Assembly (NCBI RefSeq): GCF_000426225.1
Contig: NZ_AUEY01000015.1
Location: 1-64,000, forward strand
Length of the DNA stretch: 64,000 bases
Direction of reading: 5' to 3'
Origin: Desulforegula conservatrix Mb1Pa
GTDB taxonomy: Bacteria > Desulfobacterota > Desulfobacteria > Desulfobacterales > Desulforegulaceae
The notes beneath the pieces were generated by a model. The model made no database searches. It saw only the letters and a program-made list of their open reading frames with translations, and was not told where the DNA came from. Of this stretch, positions 35,130-44,600 are shown piece after piece (positions within the stretch are counted from its first letter, which is position 1; each line of letters starts with the position of its first letter). Both the position numbers and the translations under genes were made by a program.

Positions 35130-36410
35130 ATGACTTATAGAGGATTTTTTTTAAAAAAACTTTTTGGTATCATTTGCCTTTGTACCATTGTGATGGCGTC
35201 AAATATATTTGCCGAGGAAACCAAGGGAATAAGCGGAGATATTTTTGGTAAGGAATCTGGATATTTTCATCCATTCATATCTTTGTCAGAATCATATAAT
35301 GACAATATCTATAATACAAAAGACAAAGAAGAGGATTTTATAACTGTTATATCCCCTGGATTATGGTTGGCATTACCAGGGACAAAAGAGTCAATATCAG
35401 TTAAAGAAGTATCTGGCAACATACCTGGAGGGCTTATTAACACAAGGTTCAAGGCTGAAACATTTAATAGATATCAGGCATATGCCCTCTATTCCCCTCA
35501 ATTTGAAATATTTTCGAACAATGATGATGAAAATTCCACGTCTCATCTTGCAGAAGGGGGACTACAATATAATTTAAAAGGTGGGTTAAGCTTCGACATT
35601 GTTGATCAATATCTGAAGTCTCATGATTCAAGAGGAGAAGGCGTGTCCACTTCTCTTGATGAATATGAAAACAATCTGGTTGATGGAATGATCTCATATG
35701 AGCTGTCCCCTAAAATAATGGTGAGAGCTGGTGGGTCAACATATAATGTGCATTACACAGAAAACAGAAACAGTTACAAAGACAGACAGGATATGGGATT
35801 ATCCGGATATCTTTTTTACGCCATAATGTCCAAAACATCCATTTATGCTGGCTATGATCATATAGATGTAGATTATGATGATGATACTTCTGAAAATTTA
35901 TCTGACAGTAATTTGAACAGGTATTTTACTGGAGTTAAATGGGATATAACAGCAAAGTCAAAAGGCAATATAAAGGTAGGATATTTAACCAGAGAATTTG
36001 ATAAAGATACAGAAAATGACTTTGATGGCTTTATGACCGAAGTTTCACTTGATCATAACTTTACAAGCAGTACCGGGATTTCATGCCGCGGAGCTAAATC
36101 GAATCAGGAATCTGATATTGCAGGCAGCAGCTATATAGATTCAACAATGCTCGGATTGGGATATAATCAAAAAATTACGACAAAAATAATGGCAAGTATT
36201 GAGCTTAGATGGGAAAATCTGGATTATAATAATATTTCAAGAACAGACGATATATATATGATTTCTCCAAAGATTCAGTATAAATTCACAGATTGGTTGA
36301 CATCAGATCTGGTTTATTCATATAAAACAAGAGACGCGGAATCTGATACAACAACAAATTACGACTATGAAAACAACACATATATGGTTAAGATCACAGC
36401 GGCAATATAA
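35130..36410 (+). CDS. Outer-membrane beta-barrel protein of the EPS exporter
   Basis: A 426-residue protein. The start at 35130 is chosen because it opens a proper signal peptide (MTYRGFFLKKLFGIICLCTIV...NIFA); the frame is open further upstream through repeat DNA. The mature part has alternating amphipathic strands rich in aromatic and acidic residues (SLSESYNDNIYNTKDKEEDF, and DLVYSYKTRDAESDT near the end) and finishes on a hydrophobic strand, as outer-membrane barrels do. It resembles the BBP2-type putative barrel family seen in polysaccharide loci. It lies directly ahead of the OPX gene. A role as the outer-membrane pore for the polymer is inferred. Confidence 0.75.
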   Translation: MTYRGFFLKKLFGIICLCTIVMASNIFAEETKGISGDIFGKESGYFHPFISLSESYNDNIYNTKDKEEDFITVISPGLWLALPGTKESISVKEVSGNIPGGLINTRFKAETFNRYQAYALYSPQFEIFSNNDDENSTSHLAEGGLQYNLKGGLSFDIVDQYLKSHDSRGEGVSTSLDEYENNLVDGMISYELSPKIMVRAGGSTYNVHYTENRNSYKDRQDMGLSGYLFYAIMSKTSIYAGYDHIDVDYDDDTSENLSDSNLNRYFTGVKWDITAKSKGNIKVGYLTREFDKDTENDFDGFMTEVSLDHNFTSSTGISCRGAKSNQESDIAGSSYIDSTMLGLGYNQKITTKIMASIELRWENLDYNNISRTDDIYMISPKIQYKFTDWLTSDLVYSYKTRDAESDTTTNYDYENNTYMVKITAAI

Positions 36411-36613
36411 TTGATGAAGCAGCAGAAAGCCCAAAAGATCATAATAATAATGTCCGGCATGAAGGACTCGCTAAAAAGTAAATATAAGCGTCAGGGTCAT
36501 ATAGGACTTGATTGGATATCTACTATTTTCAATTGCTTCCGAATTCCGATCATCTCCGGAATAACAGAATGTGATTCTTTTGCAGCCTTGTGATAATTAA
36601 TCAAAAATATAAT

Positions 36614-36656
36614 ACCGGCGCAGGAAAAGTCCTTTAGCTTCCTCCGCCGGTTTTGT
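36614..36656 (+). terminator. Intrinsic terminator after the beta-barrel gene
   Basis: ACCGGCG-C-AGGAA...TTCCT-C-CGCCGGT forms a GC-rich stem followed by TTTTG. It is positioned to reduce read-through into the OPX gene. Confidence 0.7.
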
Positions 36657-36686
36657 GTTAACAAGCATCGTATAAACAGGAAGTGT

Positions 36687-37523
36687 ATGAAAAATAAAAC
36701 AGAGATAAACCAAGCTATTTTCAATTCAGGAATGATTATTTTTAATTATCTATTTATCTCAATTGCCTTAACCTTTCTGTTGATGGCATCGACGGCATCA
36801 GCTAATGATTATGCAATCGGTGGTGGAGACACTCTGAAGGTATCAGTTTACGATCACCCGGATCTTGACTCAAAGGTCAGGGTCAGTGATCAGGGATCAA
36901 TTATTCTTCCGTTAATCGGCACTGTAAATATCAGTGGCATGACCATTGATAAGGCTACACAAAAGATAGCATCTCTTTATTCAGCCGGATACATTAGAAA
37001 CCCACAAGTTTCTGTTTTTGTTGAAGAATACAGGAGTCAAAAAGTCACCATTCTTGGTCAGGTCAAAAAACCTGGAGTATATGAACTAAGAGAAACCAAC
37101 ACAATCCTTGAGATGATTTCAAAGGCTGAAGGGCTTATGCCTGAAGCAGGCGAATTTGCCATAATTACCAGAAAAAAGGGTGGCAAAGAAGAAAACATAA
37201 AAATCAATATCAAAGAACTAACCGAATCCGGCGACAGCAAGCTTAATGTAATCATACAGGACAGTGATACTATTTTTATATCTAAAGTGGATCTCTTTTA
37301 TGTCACTGGAGAAGTTGGGCATCCTAACGCTTACAGCTATGAAAAGGATATGACTGTATTAAAAGCCATTACGACGGCAAAAGGTCTGACTCCCAAAGCC
37401 TCAACACGATCCATAAAAATAATAAGAAAAATTGAAGATAAAGAAATTGAAATTGAGGATGTCAAACTTGACGATCCAATTTTCCCAGGGGACGTTATAG
37501 TTGTTCCTGAAAGTTTCTTTTAA
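36687..37523 (+). CDS. OPX (Wza-like) polysaccharide export protein, short form
   Basis: A 278-residue protein with an N-terminal signal or anchor (about residues 15-37, ending ASTASA) and no lipobox Cys. The Poly_export domain starts at YAIGGGDTLKVSVYDHPDLD, and two SLBB segments follow (VTILGQVKKPGVYEL and FYVTGEVGHPNAYSY). It ends right after the second SLBB (PGDVIVVPESFF). Compared with E. coli Wza (about 379 residues) it lacks the acyl group and the C-terminal amphipathic helix that forms the outer-membrane pore. The adjacent barrel protein may supply that pore. Confidence 0.88.
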   Translation: MKNKTEINQAIFNSGMIIFNYLFISIALTFLLMASTASANDYAIGGGDTLKVSVYDHPDLDSKVRVSDQGSIILPLIGTVNISGMTIDKATQKIASLYSAGYIRNPQVSVFVEEYRSQKVTILGQVKKPGVYELRETNTILEMISKAEGLMPEAGEFAIITRKKGGKEENIKINIKELTESGDSKLNVIIQDSDTIFISKVDLFYVTGEVGHPNAYSYEKDMTVLKAITTAKGLTPKASTRSIKIIRKIEDKEIEIEDVKLDDPIFPGDVIVVPESFF

Positions 37524-37760
37524 TATCCATAAAAAAGCTAACATATACTATAAACGGGCAAAAACTGCGGTTTAGTCTCTCGTGCTTACAACAGGTTTAT
37601 GTCGGATTACGACCAAAGGACGCTCGAAGCCGACCTACGCTAAAAAACCTTAACCCGAGATAATTAAGGGACTGGACGGAGATGAAGCTTTTTAAAACCA
37701 TTATTTGTGGCCGTGTACAGTATATAACAACCAATTTTTAATTATTGAGCAGAGTCTTAA
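37524..37760. other. Spacer with a family D hairpin
   Basis: GTCGGATTACGACC...AAGCCGACCTACG (37601-37639) is a diverged family D repeat. No gene or strong promoter was recognised. Confidence 0.5.
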
Positions 37761-39932
37761 ATGAATTCGATTGAAAAAGAACTGAACCTACAAGATTATT
37801 TGAGAATCATCATAAAAAGACGAAATATCATAATCGTTTTTTTTGTTGTGACATTTATCACGGTGTTTATTGGAACTTTAAAGACGACACCCTTGTACAC
37901 GGCTACTGCAAAATTAATGATAGAACGTAACGCTTCCGAGCCGCTTAAGGAATATCGGTATAACCTGCCCCAGGACCCCGAATTCCTGGAAACCCAGTTC
38001 CAGATCATTACAAGTGCCAATGTATCTAAAAAAGTGGTTGAGATTCTAAAGCTCACAGAAACATATGATCAGTATTTTGACACAAAAAAATCATTTATCA
38101 AACAAAGCCTTGCCTCAGTAAAGCAGTATATAAAAAACATCAAAGAATCGCTTTCAAAGAGTGACCATTTAAAACAGGCAGAGCCCCTTTCTCAGGCAGA
38201 TATCATTGCGGAGGAAATTTCTGAATCAGTCGAAGTTAAGCCTGTCCGAAACAGCAGGATTGTTAGCCTGTCTTTTTCTTCACCCAACCCAATTTTTTCC
38301 TCAATAGTAGCCAATACATTCGCAAAGGCTTATAAAGAAACCATTCTTGAAATGAGGATGAGTTCTGAAAACATGACAAGGGAATGGATGGGAAAAAAAG
38401 CTGACGAAGAAAGAGCAAAGCTGGAAAAATCTGAAAAAATACTTCAGGACTATTTAAAATCCAAGGATATGATCACAATAGAAAACAAGGCCGGTCTTGT
38501 TCCTGAACGTCTTGGAGATCTTAACTCACAGCTCACCAAAGCTGAAAACAAAGAAAATGAAATAAAAGCCGTTTACGACAAAGTAAAACAACTCGGTATT
38601 TCAGGCGCAGAATCCATTCCAGATATTATAAATGATACGACTTACAAAGCTCTCAAAGAAGACATAATAAAGGCAGAGCAAAATATGATGGAACTCTCCA
38701 ATAAATTTGGAGACAAGCATCCTTCGATGATAAAAGCCCAGGCCGATCTGAAAATACTTACTGATAGAAAGAATGAAGAAGTACGAAGAGGCATAAAAAC
38801 AATAGAAAACAATTATGAGATAGCAAAGTCACAAGTTGAAAGCATCAAGGCAAGCCTTAACGAGACCAAAGTGGAAGCAACAGAACTAAATGAAAAATAT
38901 ATTCAATATAATATCCTGAAAAGAGACGTTGAAACCAACAGACAACTTTATGACGCTCTTATCACAAAAATGAAAGAGAAACAGATAACCGAACAAAGTC
39001 AAGGTGTTGAGATTTTTGTTGTTGACTCTGCAAAAACGCCTGAAAAACAATCCAAGCCTAATTTTATTAAAAACATGCTTCTGGCAATTGTACTGGGACT
39101 TTTCGGAGGAACAGGAATAGCTTTTTTTATTGAATATCTCGATGATACAATAAAGACATCCGAAGATACTGAAACCCAGACAGGTATTCCGGTTTTAGGA
39201 TCAATACTTCAAAATATGGATAAAAATCAAAAAACCGAAGGTATAACTTTTTCAGATCCAAGCTCACAGATATCCGAGGGCTACAAGACAGTCAGGGCTT
39301 CTCTGCTTTTATCCCACGCAGATTCACCGCCAAAAACGATTCTTGTAACCAGTATGAGCCCGGATGAGGGCAAAACAACAACAGCTTATAATCTTTCTAT
39401 ATCCTTAGCGCTTACAGGTAAAAAAGTAATTATCATAGACGCAGACTTAAGAAGACCGACAATTCATAAAATAGGCAATTTAGTTAATAATGAGGGAGCC
39501 AGTGTATATCTTTCAGGAACATCAGAGCTGTTCGGGATACAACAAGGACCCGTTGATGGACTTGATATTATGACATCAGGCCCTGTGCCCCCTAATCCAT
39601 CCGAACTGCTTGGCTCACAGAGATTCCGGAAACTGCTGACTTTCATGGCTCAAAAATACGATTATGTAATCATTGACTCACCACCTTTACTTGCTGTTTC
39701 AGACACACTGATCATAAGCAAGGAAGTTGAAGGAACCATCGTAATTGCAAGATCAGGAAAAACAAAATACGAGGCTCTTATTAAAGGAGTTAAAAGATTT
39801 GCCGACATTAACGCAAAACTGCTCGGTATTGTAGTCAACTGTGTGGATATCAAAATTCACAAATATGATTATTATGCCAGTGGATATTATTATTACGGCT
39901 CAGGAAATGAAAAAAGCGACTCAGAATCATAG
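37761..39932 (+). CDS. Wzc-like polysaccharide co-polymerase / BY-kinase
   Basis: A 723-residue inner-membrane protein that controls chain length and couples synthesis to export. It has a Wzz domain near the N-terminus with the first membrane helix at about 22-42, a long coiled-coil region (about 190-410), a second helix at about 435-455, then the bacterial tyrosine-kinase domain. Walker A lies in TSMSPDEGKTT (about residue 530), Walker A' is VIIIDADLRRP and Walker B YVIIDSPP. A C-terminal Tyr cluster (YDYYASGYYYYGSG) is the autophosphorylation tail. It is followed by its likely phosphatase. Confidence 0.94.
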   Translation: MNSIEKELNLQDYLRIIIKRRNIIIVFFVVTFITVFIGTLKTTPLYTATAKLMIERNASEPLKEYRYNLPQDPEFLETQFQIITSANVSKKVVEILKLTETYDQYFDTKKSFIKQSLASVKQYIKNIKESLSKSDHLKQAEPLSQADIIAEEISESVEVKPVRNSRIVSLSFSSPNPIFSSIVANTFAKAYKETILEMRMSSENMTREWMGKKADEERAKLEKSEKILQDYLKSKDMITIENKAGLVPERLGDLNSQLTKAENKENEIKAVYDKVKQLGISGAESIPDIINDTTYKALKEDIIKAEQNMMELSNKFGDKHPSMIKAQADLKILTDRKNEEVRRGIKTIENNYEIAKSQVESIKASLNETKVEATELNEKYIQYNILKRDVETNRQLYDALITKMKEKQITEQSQGVEIFVVDSAKTPEKQSKPNFIKNMLLAIVLGLFGGTGIAFFIEYLDDTIKTSEDTETQTGIPVLGSILQNMDKNQKTEGITFSDPSSQISEGYKTVRASLLLSHADSPPKTILVTSMSPDEGKTTTAYNLSISLALTGKKVIIIDADLRRPTIHKIGNLVNNEGASVYLSGTSELFGIQQGPVDGLDIMTSGPVPPNPSELLGSQRFRKLLTFMAQKYDYVIIDSPPLLAVSDTLIISKEVEGTIVIARSGKTKYEALIKGVKRFADINAKLLGIVVNCVDIKIHKYDYYASGYYYYGSGNEKSDSES

Positions 39933-39944
39933 TATATTTTAATA

Positions 39945-40646
39945 ATGATAGACATACATTGTCATATTTTGCCGGGAATTGATGACGGGGCCACAAGCGT
40001 TGCCGAATCAATTGAAATGGCTCGCATCGCTTGTAATGACGGGATTAAAGCTATTGTTGCCACACCACATGTTTTCGAGATCAACCCATCTGCTGAGCAT
40101 ATAAAGTCAGAGGTTAAAAGACTCGGCATAGAATTAAAAAATAATGGGTTAAATTTAAAAATAACGTCAGGAGCTGAAATCGCATATCCGGCTACTTTAT
40201 CAAATCTTGATTCTTATGGGATCAACGGAACCAGAAATATTTTAGTTGAATTCCCCCATAGCTATTTGCCCATCAACGCTGGCTTATATATTAAAGAAAT
40301 GATTTCAAAAGGCTATTACCCAATAATAGCTCACCCTGAACGCAACCCTGCAGTATTAAAAAGTCCTGACAAAGTATTCGAGCTAATTGAAAAAGGTGCG
40401 TCTGTCCAGATTACTTCATCAAGTCTGGCAGGTGATTTTGGCAGGGATGTTCAGGCACTTTCAGTGTATCTGCTAAAGAAAAATGCGGTTCACTTCATTG
40501 CCAGCGACTCCCACGGAACAAAAGGAAGAAGACCTGTTATTTCCAATGGATTGAAATATGCTCGTAAATTCCTTAATGAAAAAGAAATATTAAGGCTGGT
40601 TTATGAAAATCCTCTAAAAGTATTGGAGGGCAAGAGAGTTTCATAG
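39945..40646 (+). CDS. PHP-type tyrosine-protein phosphatase (CpsB/YwqE family)
   Basis: A 233-residue metal-dependent phosphatase expected to dephosphorylate the Tyr cluster of the Wzc-like kinase. The metal-binding opening is MIDIHCHILPGIDDGA, then ATPHVFEINP, IIAHPERNPAV and FIASDSHGTKGRRP. These are the PHP motifs with their His/Asp/Glu ligands. It starts 12 bases after the kinase gene and ends one base before the next. Confidence 0.92.
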   Translation: MIDIHCHILPGIDDGATSVAESIEMARIACNDGIKAIVATPHVFEINPSAEHIKSEVKRLGIELKNNGLNLKITSGAEIAYPATLSNLDSYGINGTRNILVEFPHSYLPINAGLYIKEMISKGYYPIIAHPERNPAVLKSPDKVFELIEKGASVQITSSSLAGDFGRDVQALSVYLLKKNAVHFIASDSHGTKGRRPVISNGLKYARKFLNEKEILRLVYENPLKVLEGKRVS

Positions 40647-40647
40647 C

Positions 40648-42975
40648 ATGAACAAAATCTCATATTATCTTATCATTATATGCCTTATAATAGCGCCACT
40701 GGCATTTGGTTCTGTTGAAACATGGGCGCTTCTGATTATGGAACTCCTCGTTACACTTTCCGCAGTTTCCTACTCGATATATATAGTCAAAGAAAAACGG
40801 ACTTTTTATTCAGTTCCAGGCCTTGTTCCGCTTATTCTTCTTTGTGAATTTATTCTTATTCAGATTATCCCGCTCCCCCAGTCTCTGGTAAAAATAATAT
40901 CTCCTTCGTCCTGGGAGTTATATAGAAGTACAGTCGGAGTATTCGGCAATACCCCGTTTATGACAATATCAGTAAACAAATCTGCCACGATTTCCGAATT
41001 CATGAGATTCTCTACATACCTCATATTCTATATTGTATCTGTACAGATTTTTTCAGACAGAAATAATATCAAAAAAGGTGTCAAAACAGTTTCAACCTTT
41101 GGGTTTATACTTGCTTTTTCTTCCATATGTCAGCTTTTCCTCAGAAAGGATTATGCTTTATGGCTGAGGTATGTGCCGGATAATGCTATGATCGTCGGCC
41201 CTTATGTCTGTCATAATCACTACGCCGGTCTTATGGAGATGATTTTCCCATTGTCTGCGATTCTCTATCTTTATAATAAGCCAACGTTTATTTATGGCAG
41301 TTTCAGGGAAAGAATGATTGACTCATGGGGCCGCTCCAAAATGATGGAGTCCCTTAAGTATGCCTTTTTTGCCCTGACAATTGCAGTATCAATTTTTTTA
41401 AGCCTTTCACGCGGTGGAATAATAGGACTCGTGTTTGGATCTGTAATACTTTTTTCTCTTTTACAATCCTTTGTTTACAAAAACAAAACCGGATTTATCA
41501 ACTCAGCTTTTTTTGTGCTTATAGTTGCCTTTATCATAACCTGGTTTGGTTGGGGAGACATCACCAGGAGATTTAACGATATTAAAAATGAAATTGAGGG
41601 TTTATCATATTCCAGACTGGCCATATGGCAAGACAGTTTGCCACTTATAAAAGATTTTTTTATGACAGGCAGCGGTTTTGGCACTTATAGGTGGATTTTC
41701 CCTGCCTACCTGACATTTCATGGAACAAGAATTGTGGATCATGCCCACAACGATTATCTCGAATTCGCTTCAAATGGCGGAATAATAGCAATAATACTGA
41801 TAGGGCTTTTTTTGTTTTCAATGATAACAACAGGATTTAAGATTTTGAAAGGCCGAAAAGACAGATATCCTGTAATGGTATGCATAGCGGCTTTTTCAGG
41901 TTTAATTTCCATTTTTTTACATTCTGTATTTGATTTTAATATGCAAATTCCAGCCAATGCCCTTTATTTTGTTTTTTTATGCTCTCTTTTTGTTGCAGGC
42001 AGCGCCGTCAAGACTAAAAATCATTCTAAAAAATTGACATATCTTACTGAAGCCGGAAAACCATCACCACTTTTATTGCTGGCATTTTCTATAATATTTT
42101 TTTTATCTGCCTTATTTATTCACGGCAGAGCTTTAAAATCAGAATATTTATTTTCAAGTATTGAAAACACAGTAATTAATAATTCCACCGAAAAAGAGAC
42201 CCTTGACAGGCTTTATTCCATCACCGATAAATCCATCAAAACTTTTCCAATTGATTCCAAATATTCAAATGCAGCAGCTAAAATAAAAGTTTTATCTGGT
42301 CAAAATAACGAGGCTCTGGACTTGTTTGAAAAGGCTGTTGCCTTAAACCCCGCAGATACGGATATTCTCATGAGAGCTGGCCTTTTGTTTGATATGCTTG
42401 GCCAGAAAGATAAAGCCAATCAGTTGCTTGCCGCAGCTGCCAAATACAAAGAGGCAGGATATGATGAACATATGGCATACTCTATGTTCCTCAACGCTAA
42501 TAATCAAAAAGATAAAGCCATCACTATAATTAAAAAAATATTATCTTTTTATAACGGTGACAAAAAAAAGCAAATTGCTGATCTTGAAAATATATTCGGA
42601 ATGAAGCTTAATGAAATAAAATCCATTTTGCCTGAACGAGCATCTTACTGGACATCCCTGGCTATTTACAGCGTCTCAAAAAACAGTACAGATCTTGCTG
42701 AAAGCGCATTTATAAAATCCCAGGAATGTCCTGACACAAGCCCGGGCACATTTATGGCGTCTGCTGATTATTTTTTGAAAATTGGTAAAAACGATTATGC
42801 CCTGCAATCACTTAAAACAGCATCTGAAAAATTCCCTGATGACACCAGAATTTTTGAATTAACTGCCAAACTTTATGAAAATATAGGAATTACATATAGG
42901 GCAAATGAAGAGTATAGAAAAATTCTTATGATTGATCCGTCCAATAAAAAAGCGAGATCAAAGCTTGGCTTATAA
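40648..42975 (+). CDS. O-antigen ligase-like membrane protein with TPR tail
   Basis: A 775-residue protein. Residues about 1-470 hold roughly 12 membrane helices with the Wzy_C signature: SLSRGGIIGLVFG, then TGSGFGTYRWIFPAY and DHAHNDYLEFASNGG. Residues about 520-775 form tetratricopeptide-like repeats (NEALDLFEKAVALNPADTDI, DDTRIFELTAKLYENIG), a periplasmic interaction module. This fusion occurs in EPS loci, where it may act as polymerase or as ligase to an acceptor. It is the second Wzy_C protein of the locus. Confidence 0.88.
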   Translation: MNKISYYLIIICLIIAPLAFGSVETWALLIMELLVTLSAVSYSIYIVKEKRTFYSVPGLVPLILLCEFILIQIIPLPQSLVKIISPSSWELYRSTVGVFGNTPFMTISVNKSATISEFMRFSTYLIFYIVSVQIFSDRNNIKKGVKTVSTFGFILAFSSICQLFLRKDYALWLRYVPDNAMIVGPYVCHNHYAGLMEMIFPLSAILYLYNKPTFIYGSFRERMIDSWGRSKMMESLKYAFFALTIAVSIFLSLSRGGIIGLVFGSVILFSLLQSFVYKNKTGFINSAFFVLIVAFIITWFGWGDITRRFNDIKNEIEGLSYSRLAIWQDSLPLIKDFFMTGSGFGTYRWIFPAYLTFHGTRIVDHAHNDYLEFASNGGIIAIILIGLFLFSMITTGFKILKGRKDRYPVMVCIAAFSGLISIFLHSVFDFNMQIPANALYFVFLCSLFVAGSAVKTKNHSKKLTYLTEAGKPSPLLLLAFSIIFFLSALFIHGRALKSEYLFSSIENTVINNSTEKETLDRLYSITDKSIKTFPIDSKYSNAAAKIKVLSGQNNEALDLFEKAVALNPADTDILMRAGLLFDMLGQKDKANQLLAAAAKYKEAGYDEHMAYSMFLNANNQKDKAITIIKKILSFYNGDKKKQIADLENIFGMKLNEIKSILPERASYWTSLAIYSVSKNSTDLAESAFIKSQECPDTSPGTFMASADYFLKIGKNDYALQSLKTASEKFPDDTRIFELTAKLYENIGITYRANEEYRKILMIDPSNKKARSKLGL

Positions 42976-42996
42976 CAAATATTATCTGGAGTAATT

Positions 42997-43746
42997 ATGA
43001 GACACATTTATTATCTAATAATAGTGCTGATTATAATAACATTGTCCATTATCGGCATACTTTTAAAAACGAATAATTCTAATATAAATTCTAACGAGAT
43101 TGCTCTTAAAGTTAATGGACGTACATTCTCAAATGATGAGTTCAGAGGCCTCATAAGCGATAAGCCGCACGACATGACTGACTTCCAGTTTACAAGAATC
43201 ATTATTGAGAAAGAGCTACTCGTTCAGGAGGCTATGAGGCAAAAAATTCATGAGGAATCTGATTTTAAAAAGCACATAAAAAATTTTTACGAACAATCAC
43301 TAATAACAGCTTTAATGAACAGAAAAAATAAAGAGTTTAATCCCATTGTAACTGATGATGAAATATCAAAATTTCTTAATAGAATGAATAATCAGGTAGA
43401 AATGACAGTATATTCATATAAGGATTTTGATTCTGCAAAGAAAGGGGGTTATCATATAAATGAAAAAAACATAAAAATAGATTTTTCTGATCTCTCCGAC
43501 ACCTTAAAATATTATCTTAGTGAAATTGACCCTGGGCAGACAACTCCCCCGCTTCAAGACGAATATGTTTATCAGGTCATTAAATTAAATGAAATTGATA
43601 ATTCTTCAATTAGAACTCCAATAAATGACACAATGCGTTCATTCGCTAAAAAAATTATTGAGGATGGGAAAAAGAAAGCCTTGATGGAAAACTGGCAACA
43701 GGAAATCAAAAACAAAGCTATGATAGATATTAAAGAATATAAATGA
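42997..43746 (+). CDS. SurA/EpsD-like periplasmic protein
   Basis: A 249-residue protein anchored by one N-terminal helix (about 4-24). It has the SurA-N type segment ALKVNGRTFSNDEFRGLI and helical IIIEKELLVQEAMRQK, followed by a poorly conserved parvulin-like part (LSEIDPGQTTPPLQDEYVYQ). Catalytic PPIase residues are not obvious, so it is probably a chaperone-like member, as is common in EPS operons. It follows the ligase by 21 bases. Confidence 0.75.
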   Translation: MRHIYYLIIVLIIITLSIIGILLKTNNSNINSNEIALKVNGRTFSNDEFRGLISDKPHDMTDFQFTRIIIEKELLVQEAMRQKIHEESDFKKHIKNFYEQSLITALMNRKNKEFNPIVTDDEISKFLNRMNNQVEMTVYSYKDFDSAKKGGYHINEKNIKIDFSDLSDTLKYYLSEIDPGQTTPPLQDEYVYQVIKLNEIDNSSIRTPINDTMRSFAKKIIEDGKKKALMENWQQEIKNKAMIDIKEYK

Positions 43747-43756
43747 GGATAATTCA

Positions 43757-44338
43757 ATGATTAGTAAATTATTAAGAAGAAAAATATATTTCATGCCGAA
43801 AAGTTTTCAAGGAAAATACATTTTTTATTTCTTCATTATTTCAATTTTTTGTGTTGCCTTATTCACTGTTATTTTCAGTTTAATTTCATCAGGATCGACG
43901 TCAATTATTTATGAAAATTACAATGTAAGGGTTGGGGCAACACCTACAATTCTAATCAAACAGATACTTCTAAGTAATTGGTTTTTTATTGTACTTGGCG
44001 GAGCATTTACAGGCATTGTAACTATGATACTAATGCATAGGATTGCTGGCCCATTTTATAGATTCAACCTTATCTTGAAAAAAATGATTGCCGGTGATTT
44101 TACTGAGCGCCTTGTTCTTCGCAAATATGATGAAGGAAAAATTATTGCCGATAAATTCAACGAAGTAAATGAGATGCTATCAAAAAGCCTGTATGACATT
44201 AGATGTTTGAGCAACGACATTGAAATCAGCATAAAAAACATTGAAAAAAAATATAACGAAGATGAAGATATAAAAACTTTGGTAGACCGCATTGGGAAAA
44301 TTAAAAAGACAGTTGACAGTTTTAGACTGACTAAATAA
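43757..44338 (+). CDS. Membrane protein with HAMP domain and no output domain
   Basis: A 193-residue protein with two membrane helices (about 22-46 and 75-96). A HAMP-like segment comes right after helix 2 (HRIAGPFYRFNLILKKMIAG, DFTERLVLRKYDEGKI) and then a coiled coil (about 130-190). There is no kinase, GGDEF or MCP signalling domain. GAGG precedes the ATG, and it lies 10 bases after the SurA-like gene. It may relay a periplasmic signal to a separate partner by helix rotation; the partner is unknown. Confidence 0.75.
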   Translation: MISKLLRRKIYFMPKSFQGKYIFYFFIISIFCVALFTVIFSLISSGSTSIIYENYNVRVGATPTILIKQILLSNWFFIVLGGAFTGIVTMILMHRIAGPFYRFNLILKKMIAGDFTERLVLRKYDEGKIIADKFNEVNEMLSKSLYDIRCLSNDIEISIKNIEKKYNEDEDIKTLVDRIGKIKKTVDSFRLTK

Positions 44339-44600
44339 ATAATCGTAAAAACTTGATTTTGTGATTTCTATCAAACTGCGTTCATATCTATTTTATTATG
44401 GGATGCTTTTGATAGTATTAATAAAAAATCTGATTTTTGGCTTTTTGCGAAAGCATCAATAATGACAAGGAAGCAAAAAATCCGATTACCGCCATTCCTG
44501 CGTAGGCCGGAATCCAGAACTATCTGAAAATACAAAGATGCCGGATTAAGTACGGCATGACGCCACCGTCTTTTTTTGACGTTTTGCGAGTCTATCAATA
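44339..44600. repeat. One partial and one complete family A repeat
   Basis: A partial copy (about 44400-44460, ending TTTTTGCGAAAGCATCA) is followed by a complete one (about 44472-44598: GCAAAAAATCCGATTACCGC...GGATGCCGGATTAAGTACGG...GACGTTTTGCGAGTCTATCA). They separate the HAMP gene from the metallopeptidase gene. Confidence 0.75.

Noticed and set aside
36411-36593. Open frame of 60 codons after the barrel gene
   Set aside because: It consists mainly of degenerate repeat sequence and overlaps the region before the terminator.
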